In this document: positions 36,101 to 48,100 of the stretch, piece after piece | How the letters are laid out: each line of letters starts with the position of its first letter | How positions within the stretch are numbered: position 1 is the first letter of the stretch | The notes under the pieces: generated by a model | Database searches by the model: none | Told to the model about the DNA's origin: nothing | What the model saw: only the letters and a program-made list of their open reading frames with translations | Made by a program: the position numbers and the translations under genes | Assembly: GCF_001949145.1 (NCBI RefSeq) | Contig: NW_019091520.1 | Location: 381,183-445,182, forward strand | From: Acanthaster planci | Taxonomy: Eukaryota; Echinodermata; Asteroidea; Valvatida; Acanthasteridae | Length of the DNA stretch: 64,000 nucleotides | Direction: 5' to 3'

Positions 36101-39100
36101 GGCAGGGGTAACTATTGAATCTGTTCTGGAACGGATAAGCCAAGGCCATTTGGACTGCCCAATCTGTTCCAACCGTTTTAAGCAACCCAAAATTCTTGAA
36201 TGCCTTCACAGCTTCTGCACCCACTGCCTGGAGGACCTCTGCCAGGCAGGGGACCCCAACTCGCCAGCTCTTGTTTGTCCAACCTGCCGGAAGGAGACCA
36301 GATTGTCAAAGGATGGTGTTAGTGCTCTCAGAAACAATTTCCCCCTAACGGCACTGGTAGAAGAGTTTAACAAACAGGAAGAGCTCCTTCGGGTTCTGAA
36401 GGCGAAGGACAAGCGTGAGCAATGCAACTCAAAAGAGGAAGTGGTCTCCAAATGTACCGACTGTGATCATTTCATGTGTGTGAAATGCAAGCAGACTCAT
36501 GAACAGTTAGAGAGCACACGAGGTTACAAAGTTGTAGCTACATCCGACGTACTGACTGGGACCAGAATAACACAAGAAACACCCAGATCTAATGAACATG
36601 ATGAAACCCGATGCGAAAATCATGGAGATTTGGTCCACTTCTACTGTAACACATGTGATCTGCTGATTTGTACAACCTGCACAGTACTGGACCACTGCTG
36701 TCCTGAGCACGATTTTGTTGACATCTCATTAGCTGAGGAGACTTGCAAACAAGAAGTTCAGGTTTTGCTCCACGAAGTGGAACACTGCAAAAGAGAAATT
36801 CAAGATGCCTTGGAGCTGACAGAAATAGCCCTATGCAGGCTGAAAGCAACTGCAAGTCAGGCAGTATCAGAGATAACGGACATGGCGAACCGCGAAGTGG
36901 ACAGAGTGCGTCAGAGGGAGATAATGTTGAAGAAAAAGGTGGCAGAAATTGATCAGGAAAGATCAGCCCAGCTTGAGAAGTCACTTGTTGGCTACTGTGG
37001 TCAGCTACAACGAGCAGACAAAACTGTGCATAGAATTCACGAACTACTGGAGGCTGGTAACTCTTTGAAGATACTGTCACAGAAACAAGGCATCTTGAGT
37101 ACTTTGAAGAATGTTGCAGGTGAACACTCTCCACCAAAACTTGATGAACTGGTCTTTGAAACATTTGACTTCCACGCCAAAGAGGTGCCTCATACTTTCG
37201 GTCAATTTGTGCTGAGTAAATGGAAGCTCAGAGCAGAGTTTGGAGCTGAAGCAGGCAAAGTAAACTCGTTCCTCATGGTACAAGAAATAAACATATTTGC
37301 TAATGGAGACATTGTCACAGTGGATGCTGATCAAAACAAAGTGAGTGTGCACGACTCAAATGGTCACTTTAAGTACCATTTTGGTGGGAAGGCAGACAAG
37401 TCTGAACAGAGCTTGAATGTTCCCAGTCGTATCTCAGTGAGTCATCCAGACAATAGGCTTTTTCTTGTGGATGGTCGTGTTGTGAAGGTGTTCAACAGTG
37501 AGCAAGCATATCTCTACAGTTTTACACCATCGATGCACAAAATGCACTCGGAATATGAGGCGGGACTTTATAAGTCTACAGATGATACCAGACACACAGG
37601 AGAGAGAACAGCTGAATTATCAAGGGAATGCACAGAGGCACGGAGTCCGAACAGAGTTGCAAGTGCTAATAAAGAAATGGAAGGGGCTTCTGAAACAAGA
37701 CCTGAATTGGTGGCAGAAGTGGGATCAGACTTGAAGACAGAAGTTGGATGCTATGTAGGTGAAGATGTAGACATGAGATTGGAAAATGTTCAGTCTCAAG
37801 CAACTTCAGACGTTCAACCCGAAGCACCTTCAAAATGCATGTACTGCTACGCCCTGTCCTGTTTGGCTATCTCTGAAAATATAGTTGCAATTGGTGATGA
37901 GGAAAGCAAAATGATATCCCTCCACAGCCTTGATGGATCATTGATTCGAACCCTGCCAGCCAATCTCATTGAAGACAACCTAGCAATTAATGACAGCAAA
38001 GAACTTGTCTTCACGAACTACCAAGAGTCCAGGCTGGAGTCCATGGACCTTTATGGCAACAAGGTATTCTCTGTCACGACAACTCACAGAGGCAAGCTTG
38101 TCAAACCCACTGGGGTATGCTGTGAGGGTCGATGGAGCATTTATCTGGGGCTGGGTCGTGGCACGGGGGAAATCCACCACTACGACAATGAGGGCAGGAA
38201 GGTTGGCTGCATTATCCAGCAGCTATGCAATCCACTGGGCTTGGCACTAACACCTGCCAGCGAGCTTGCTGTAGCTGACAAGAACTCTATCAAGATCTTC
38301 CAGAAAGTCAAATGCTACACCGAGATCAATCATGTAACTTACGTGTAGAAACAAGTTTGTCTTTAACACTAGTGATTTCCAGATCCTTCAAAATCCACCA
38401 GAGGCTGTTTGATGATTTCATAAGGTTGAGGAAGGTAGGGCCCAACTGTTCTTTCTTATCCTTTGCATGGTGCTCCTTGAAAGTTGAAATATCAATGGAA
38501 TACCCCACGTTTCTGAACAGTTGGGCATTTGGGGAGATTTTGGAGGATTCCAAACTAAGATTAACATGTAACACTGCTGATGAGTAATGCTCAGATATGA
38601 CAGAAGAAAAAGGAATTAATGAACGAGATGAAAATAAAAATCTGAGTAAAAACCTGCTCACTTCTCTTGGAATACACACAGTGTCAAGATATTTCATGAC
38701 TCGCAATATTTGATTCTTTTGTGTGAAAATGACACAAAAAAAGTCCCGTACCAGTAAGCACATGTATGGGAAATTGAGAAGAAACAAGAAAATGTAATCT
38801 GTTTGAATTAGAGTAACCAGTCAGTACCTTAACTCTGCTGCTGTCATTCACTCTGCCATAGATCCACGGATCTTTAATTCTTAATAAGTCAAGGGACCAA
38901 TTTCAACCATTACTGTACGTGTTGCTCAAACTGCACAGGAACCTTCTGTGTTAAGCGTACTGGAGCTTTAAAGGGTAGAAAGGAAGTTTGGCTCATATCT
39001 TCTGCTTAACTCACACAGGCCATGTTATAAAAAGAGGGACCATTTAAGGGTAACTAAAATCAGTTTTCACTCAAGTCGGAATGAATCAGGAATGGGTTGA

Positions 39101-42100
39101 ATCACATTTTAGTCTGACTGCTTACAACTGACCACGCCCAGACAAAAAAGGCAAGATACACATACATACACGTAGTGGCCAATTTCTGATACAAAACAAG
39201 CCACTAGGCCACAAAAACTGACTCAACATCCTTGATATTTCCAAATGGCATATTTTCAGTACTCTGGTTGCTGCAACAAAGATATTTGCAACAACAGGCC
39301 GAGTCCATTGGCTGTTACAGCCATAGGCTGGGCAGTTCAAACTCGTTCTGTGTCCTTCCTCCATGGTTTATAGTGTTACAACTAAAACCACTAAATTCAT
39401 ACCCTTAATAAAGTGACTTTTAATCAAGCCTACGCCATTGCTCTGTGGAGCTGGGTCACAAACAAAATGAGTCTGCTTTTTGCAAATAGAGCAAGGTAAA
39501 ATACCAACATTTTGTACAGGTACACTTGTAGAATGAAAAATAAATGCATGCACCTGTTGTTCATGGCATGTTTGTCACTCATTAGTCATTTGATGCTTGT
39601 GTAAGTACCCTATTAACAAATTCTTGTGAACTCTACTTTTGTCAAAACTTAGAGTTCGGTTTAAAACCTGGTATGCACTTTATCCTCGGTATATGTGCAT
39701 GTATTTGCCCCTGAAGGAAGTGTCTTCTCTGAGGGTACATGTACTAGTACATGTGCATGTAGGCGTTATACTGCATGCGTTTCACCAAGGGTTAGAGATG
39801 GGGGTTTGTGAACTTAATCAAATTATTTGATTTAAATTTCTCAAACAAAAAAATCCGATTTTTTAAATTCAAAAAAAAAATCAAAAAAAAATCAACGACC
39901 TTGGAAGCAAACCCTTTTCCCGATATAACAGCATTTATTCAGGTTGACACTTCAGCAATATCATCAAGGAACAGTCTCAAAATAATTGTGTGAGTCAAAT
40001 CACGGAGAAACCAAACACAGCTGGCTAATAACAAGGTCACTGGAATTTACTTTGCCGTTACCTCATTTTAGTATTGAAGTAATATTTCCCCCGAAACACT
40101 GCAGTAAATGCATGTGAAACATCAATCTCTTCCAAGAAGATCTACATGTGTTAGATCTAAAATCTGCACTGTTGCAATCATTTTGATCTACATGAGTGCA
40201 TACATTTTTATCAATTTCCTGCAAGACATTTTGCAGCGTCATTATCAGAAAAGTCGCCATGATCAATGCCAAATGAACGTATGCATGCAGCACTCATGTG
40301 CTATGTATGTGCACCTACATGTACACGTGCTGTATACAATTATGAGAAGGCCCAGAGAGTACTGAAGTGTGACGTTACTGTGAACCAGGAAGTGTAGTGC
40401 GAACAAGTGGAGCACACGCACGTGTTGGTTCGCACGCTGATTCTCGCTCTCATGCCTTTCCCACACACAATTATGCGCATGACGTAGTCACTTCAGTAAC
40501 TCTTTACACGTAGTATAACACACATGTACGATGCACAAAATTCTAAAATGAGCTACATACTTCCAGCTTCTTTGAAAGGCCATTATGTTATTATTTTCTT
40601 GAGCAACAGTAGTCTTTCGTAATTGCATCTGCTAGGGGAATACCCAAGCTATATGTACACGTACACTTCAATGTGATGATAGAGGTCACTGTCCGTGTGG
40701 GTTCTATATAAAACATGACAAAAATGGACCGATTTCGGGGGCGCCTTATGGGCACAACAGGAACTGCAGGGGTTAATCTTAAACTGACTTCAATTCAGCC
40801 TATACATGTAAAGTAGTCAGGGTCTTTAGATAAACAATTAGTTGTAATTACACATGGCCTGCCTCCACTGACTTCTCAGACTTGGTTGTGTACATGTGAG
40901 CACTTGTACATGGTGCCTTGTGGGGTGCCGGAACAATGGAAGGTACCCCACAAGGCCAGTTTTGATCGTTGTGGGGTACTTAAGTGGTACCCTACAAAAA
41001 TTTCACAAAATAGATATTTCAAATTTACTCAAAAAGGAGGAATTTTCAAGTGCCATTCATCTATCGCAAATTGAAGTGTTTGATATAAGGGACATACGGT
41101 CGAAATTTCGACCCAGGAAACTGAATTTGGTTGAAATGGCAGTGATATTATATTTTGTCTGTGTTGTTTGGGAGTTTTGTACAAGAGAACAAAGGAAGTA
41201 GCCCACAAGTATATAAACATGTATGTAAGGGTGTGTGGGTGTGCAGAAGGGGGATTAGCAGGTGTCCCAGCACATACCCACTGTCTGTAACTGGGGTCAG
41301 GCATGGCAATTTATATTACATCAGCTTCCGGGGGGGTATGCAAAAAAATTTTCAATTAACCGTATACTGTCCTTTCATATCTGACAGTTAAAGTTCTTTG
41401 TGTGAATACAAATGCAAGGGATGGAATACATGTAAATGTGAACTGGACCTGTGCGTAAATCTGCACCAGTCACAAAATGGCTATTAACGATCCTGAATCC
41501 ATCAAAATAGTACACGTAAATGAAAGCCCAGTATCACAGAGCTGCTGACCATGAAACTTTGGCCACCTGCGAATTACTTGGCTGAAGTCTGCAGCAGCTA
41601 CTACCAATAGAGTAATGTTTAATTTTAAGTCAAAGCCAAGTAATTCGGACGCAGCCCATTTGTTAAGCCCAGAAACTACAATGTACCTCCTTGGCATACA
41701 TGGGTACCAACATAACTTTCATAAACCATATACTTCTTTGACTGGTTCTTGGCTTATGTTTGCTGTGCGCATCAGTCTGCTCAGCAGCTTTGTGAAATTG
41801 TGCTTAGTTTTGGGAGATTGGGGTGGTTACGGTAGATAAGCCAATTTACACAATCTGTTTATGACTTATTTGGCTATCATGACTCTCTCAACTTAATCCT
41901 GTGCAGCATGTTACCGCTGTTTGTATCTGTTTTGCCGTTGTTTTCACTGAGAAAGATCAATAGTTTAGCCACAAATTGAAAGCAATTGGGGGCTGAATTT
42001 CACTGACAAGTGAATTTTGATTTTGCACGCTGTAGGGGATGGGAGATGTAAATGGGAAATCATCATCTGGTTATTCACTCACACAACCAACCCATGTAAC

Positions 42101-45100
42101 TAGCAATTCCCCCAGAGCGGGACCAAGAGAGGGCTCCTTTGGTGGGAACTGCACTTTCCTGGTTCACAAAGACTATGAAATGCATGCATTACAACCAACA
42201 AAATGAACACTCCCCACTAACATGGCTCTTTTCAACCAATGAGGGGGTGCTTCTGCACAAGGCAGATTACACCATCTTCTTTAGTCCCCTTACCTTGAAA
42301 TGTCAGCTTGGAGTCTTTGAAGAGTCTGTCAATTGTCTGATGCATGGACTGGACCACTGTTAGCTGGAAATCCTCCTGCCTGGCTTTGTTCAACACAAAT
42401 ACTGTAACAGGTGTACAGGCCAAAAGGAATTGTTCCAGAGACAAGGATGAATGCTGGTGAAACTACAAGTAAGATTTGGGTCATTCTACAAATTCAGGGT
42501 TCAAAAAGTGGGACATTTTTGTGTGCCTGTTACACCCAACCTGGGATTATCACTACAATTGATTTCAAACTATTTCTATTTGTTTGCATTAATTCATTGC
42601 TCTTGGAAATTAGAAACCGTGTTCTGGACTTAATACAAAATCACGTCAGGTGTGACAGGGACATGAAAAAAAAATGGGCCCCTAATTGATAGAATGACCC
42701 ATTTGAAAGTTTGCATGGTAGGTGTGGCAGTGAGATTCTAGTGGACTTAACGTTGCTCTACCTATCTGTTGCCAAGAGACCGAGAACTTCTGATTTCGTC
42801 TATCACCGGACAACGAACAGAGTATACTGTCCAAAACATTCAGTCCAAAACTTCTTTTCAGACGCTTACTCGCTCATAAAAGAGTGCAATTGTACAATAG
42901 CTTACTCACAGTGCCATACAGTGGAACACCGCTATAATCAACACCGCTATCATGAACACCGCTATCATGAACACCGCTATCATGAACACCGCTATCATGA
43001 ACACCGCTATAATGAACACCGCTATCATGAACACCGCTATCATGAACACCGCTATCATGAACACCGCTATCATGAACACCGCTATCATGAACACCGCTAT
43101 AATGAACACCGCTATCATGAACACCGCTATCATGAACACCGCTATCATGTACACCGCTATAATGAATACCGCTATAATGAACATCGCTATAATGAACACC
43201 GCTTTACTGAATATTAGGGTATACCGAACATCCCTATAGGCCCCCAGATTTTCCGTGCAGTTTTACCAAACTTTACAAATCTGCTTTAAACAAAAGAAAC
43301 ATATTTAGAAATGATGTAAACAACTCAAAAGTTGAGGAAAAATCTTCTCACGATGCCAAGGGTGTATAGGGCTGAGGGCCTATAGAACACTAGTGCCTCG
43401 GGACTATGGAACACTATTGCCTGGGGTCTATGGAACACCAGTGACTACGGCCTACAGAACACTAGTGCCTGGGGACTATAGAACCAGTTGCCTGGGGTCT
43501 ATGGAACACTGGTGACTAGGGCCTATAGAACACTAGTGCCTGGGGACTATAGAGCCAGTTGCCTGGGGTCTATGGAACACTGGTGACTAGGGCCTATAGA
43601 ACACTAGTGCCTGGGGACTATGGAACACTGTTGCCTAGAGCAAATGGGACACTCGCACTACAGACCATTGGAACAATGGTGCCACAGGCCGATGGCACAC
43701 TTGTGCCAAAGGCCAATGGAAAACATGACTAGGGCCTACAGAACACTCCATCCAGCCCAGCTGGTTACAAACTCACCAATGTTTGGAAAGAAGTCTTCCG
43801 TGTCCTCGCTGCTGGTCCCTTCCATCGCCGGAGTTGGGGCAGGGGTGGGTGGCTTCAACATCTCCGCCCTCTTGATGAACTCAATCAGATTCATGTCCAG
43901 GAACCAGTCTTGGACCACGAGAACCACATGGCAGACGGTGAAGAGGAAAGCTGCCAGTTGGAGAGACTGGGGAGCAAAGCAAGCGGAATCTGTGAACAGA
44001 CACTACCGACCCTCAGCAGCATGAGCACCGCTGATTAACCAAACACTAGAATAAAGAGCCAATTCTGAAAGTCCCATCTTATGAATCATCTTTTCCAGCC
44101 CTTTCATAACAAGGTCCTGGTTAGGGCCAGCGACCATTTAGACCCGGTTTGAAAAGGGCCCCCCCCCGGGAAGCCTACCCAGTATAATGCCTGCCCGGTA
44201 TTCAGGCTACTCCAGGCCGGTATCAGGCCTGTCTGTACATCGACATTTCAAAGTCCCTGATGAAAGGCTTCCCCCACCAAGCTTCCACAGATGAATAGGG
44301 GTCTAAGCGGATTAGTGTAAAAATTGTATAGAGCTGAAGGATTAAAAACCACAAGCATGTTCCTTCTGGGATAGATTACATGTACCAGTACTTGCCAACA
44401 ATAGACCCCAGGATGGAGAAGTTCGAGATCAACAACCAGTCCAGCATCCCAGGCCGGTAGCCAGGCCGGTATGAAAGGGGTTTTTGCAACAGGGCGAGCT
44501 TACCGGGGGTCCTTTTCAAACCGGGTCTAAATGGTCGCCGGCCCTTATATCAAGGTGCTTTGACAGGCCCCTGCACCGTTTAATAACAAGAGCTAAACTG
44601 TACACTCTAAAGAACGAGGAATAATTGCCAAAATCATCATTCAAAAAAAAAAATCATATTCAAACTATTCAATTGTGTTCAATTTTGCAAACTCGTATCA
44701 TATACCCTTAAGGAATAAATCAGTCGAGCATACTCAACTCCATCTCAGCAGAAGTCCGAGGATTCACAACTTATCCTTCACAGATGGCCAAAGCAAGTGA
44801 ACCGTTCATACAGTACGATTTAGGCCACACAGCATGGGGCCATTTCACAATTTAACTCTAATAATCGTACTGGATATTCGTAAGGAACACATCCACAGTA
44901 CTGGTGCTTACGACAGGACATATACCTGTCCCTGCTCTTTGGGACATAGCCTCAAACCATCTCAGCTCCCAAAAGAGTATACAGCTTAACGCTTCCATTT
45001 CAAGTACGAACTAATAATCAAATATACCAAACATCTCTGCACCCAGAGGTACCCATTTATACTCCTCGGTTGAGAAAAGCAACTGGCAGTGTTGTATCCA

Positions 45101-48100
45101 AGACCTTGATGTCGGAGACCAAGACCGAGACACCAAGATCAAGACTTCGAGACCGAGACTTTCGCAGGTTGAGACCGAGGCCACGACATCCGAGACCAAG
45201 ACCGAGACCAACCATAAATGTTCAGTTTTTACCATATAGGGACAAACATATTGCAGTACAAAAGAAATAAAATGAAAAGATTAGCATAAACACCCACACA
45301 AATAGGTCAAATATTTGTTAAAGAATGACTCAGTTCTTTTATCAGTGATAGTGCTCTACTTTTACCATGGTCTGGTCATTTTCAACCCGAGTGTCCCAAA
45401 TGATATGATGTGAACATTAAAACAAATATCCTTAGACTGTTTTCTGTAAGCAAATTACTGAAAAACAAATATCCCAAAAAGATGTACCGAAACGAAATTA
45501 TTAAAACAACACGTACCACATACAAGACCGAATGAAAGCACTTTCACATGTGCACACAATTCATAGCGTGTGCACGCACACAGATTGGTTCCCGTCCCGG
45601 TCCTATGTTCAGGAGACTACGTAGGAAACAGGAACCAGTCCAGTGTGCGAATTCCGCTACTCACAACCTCATCTCCATGGTGTCAAGCAGCATGGCTACT
45701 CTGGATTGGAAATAAAGTAACAACTTGGGACATGGTTGCATCATGCTGCATTGACTAGTCTTCATTCCAGCATCGATTTCATTGTTTATTGCAAAAAATC
45801 TGAACATTACTGTGTTGTATTTATATCAGTGGTTGAAGATTTGACTCGAGTGGTGGTAATTTTGCACTTTTTCAACCGCGTGCATCCTTAGTAGCTAGAT
45901 GCCTATTTTCTTATAGTCTCAACTGGTCTCAAGGGGGAGACCCGAGACTATGGCATCCAAGACCAAGACCGAGACCGGCGTTTTCAAGACTGAGACCGGC
46001 CCTCCCAAGACCAAGACTTTGACAGGGTGAGACCGAGACCGCAAAAAAAGGTCTCGAGACGGTCTTGAGACCGACACCAGGTCTGGAGACCTACAACACT
46101 GGCAACTGGAGGTGTGGCGACTTGCCTCATGACAGAGTCAACATGTACATGTATGCCCCACTACTGGACTCTGACAACCTGACCCCATTGATCAGGAGTT
46201 ATAAACCCCGACCACTAGGCCACATATCCCCACATGTAACTACAGGTACAATTAACCACAGTTTGATCACTGTCACTCAAATGATGTCACTCAAGGTCAC
46301 ACTCAATAAAGTCTGGTTGATCTTAATGAACCAGGCCCTTGGACAAAGGTCCATCACGGGTTATCAAGTCTTTTCAGAATGAAGTTTAGTGGGCAACCCT
46401 AACATGAAAATATGACGTAGTTGTGTGGATTACAGTGACCTACTAAGCACCTCAACATAAAACCAACTATAAAACGTGCGTGGCAATTCAAAGTTATTCA
46501 ACTGGGGTCATTTGGTTCACGAGACTCTACTGCACTGCAAAGAAAGAGTTGGCTCAGGGTCAGGCTAGGGTTCATCGTCAGACTTGCTAAAGGTTAAAAT
46601 GACAAGACGTTTTCTGAAGCATTAAAAAACTACCTGAATCTCGTGGCAGATTTCGGCTGACGTCATGTCTGGCGGCAGACTCTTCTCATGACTCAGCAAG
46701 TGGTCCATGACTGAGGAGCTGAGGACCGGCTGCGTGTCCAGCAGCATGACCCGTTCATTGGTCACAAAGAAGTCAACACCCATGGTCTGGTGCATAGACT
46801 GGTTTCGGATCTCTTTGGCTTGTGGCTTGAAAATGAATGAGCTGTGCTGGCAGAAAGGGAATTGCTTTTGAATCCAGCGTTAGATACTGACTGGGATTGA
46901 ACAAGGGGTTTCAATGGTCAACACCCCAACTAAGAAGTCAAAAATCATACAAAATTTGGAAATATAATGTGTGCGTTTTATAGTTTAAAGAATTATAGGC
47001 CTATGTACATCACCAGTGAGTTCCGTACAACTGGTTGGTTTCACTGCGTGCTAACATGCAATCTGCTATTCCCACAGCTATTGGTCAATTATGCTGCCAT
47101 CATCTGATTGCTTGCACAGCCATCAAATCAGTCAATCCCACAGGGCAGAGTTTGCGCTTTAAACTATTTGTGCGTCACAGCGCAGGACTTTTGTGACTAA
47201 GTGATTAATGCAAAAGACAGGATGCCGCAATCAGTTGATAGGACAGTTTGATCCTAACCCTGCCAGGCGCAGCGCAGTCCATCAGGTGAAAAACTCTGTG
47301 GGCACTTTGCCACAGACTCCCAGTCTCTTGGGCCTAGGGGAGAGTTGACCTGTTGGATCTTGTTACACTGGGCAGGCATGCCACTTTGACAAACGATGCA
47401 GTCTGAAGCCTCTAGCAGGGTTTGTAGCCAAGAACATTATACCCTTGGAGGGTTAGGGGTTAATATGTACCACAGAGTTATGTAATCATGCATGGACTTT
47501 TGTCTTGAGATGGGGCTGCTGGTGGTGTGTACCTATCAAGATATATTACATGTTGGTGTGGTAGGTAAGGTTCTGCTGTGAACAACACATTGAGTGTGGC
47601 CAACAGGTTGATTGTGCATAAACACTGTTAACGACCACTTGTACCAATCTATTATTGGCACAATACAAATATACTATTCAGACTGGCCAGATATCAACAC
47701 CTACATTTAGTTTGTAAGATAAATATACAGTACATGTATATTTCAAAACTTGATTTATTTCCATACTGATGAGGACTCCTTGCTTTTTCAGTTCCCACTC
47801 TTGTTTTGGGCCCCACACTCACCTCTGCTGGTCACTTGGTTTGTTACCGGCCAGCATGGACATCAGTGTTGATTTCCCACTGCCCTGCAGGCCCAGGACA
47901 CCCACTACAAGAAAGTCGGTCTGGTCTAGCAACAACTGAATAAAACATAGATTCAATTATTAATTATTACTATCAACAATATCGATTTTTGTTTTACGAT
48001 TCAATTATAATATCACTGAAATAGAGTTCTATCAGAAAAATGTTAAATAATACAGAAACCTTCAGTTGAATACTGATTTTATGGCTAGTTAGATTTTCTG

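Noticed and set aside
36589-37164. 191-residue reverse-strand frame opposite the second TRIM gene
   Set aside because: Antisense shadow; no recognisable motif.
42711-43239. 168-, 97- and 95-residue frames (HRYHE, MNTAI, FMIAV repeats)
   Set aside because: A 15-bp tandem repeat keeps every frame open on both strands; it lies in an SMG9 intron.
43620-44024. 134-residue + strand frame over an SMG9 exon
   Set aside because: It is the complement of the SMG9 exon 43777-43966 plus a tandem repeat.
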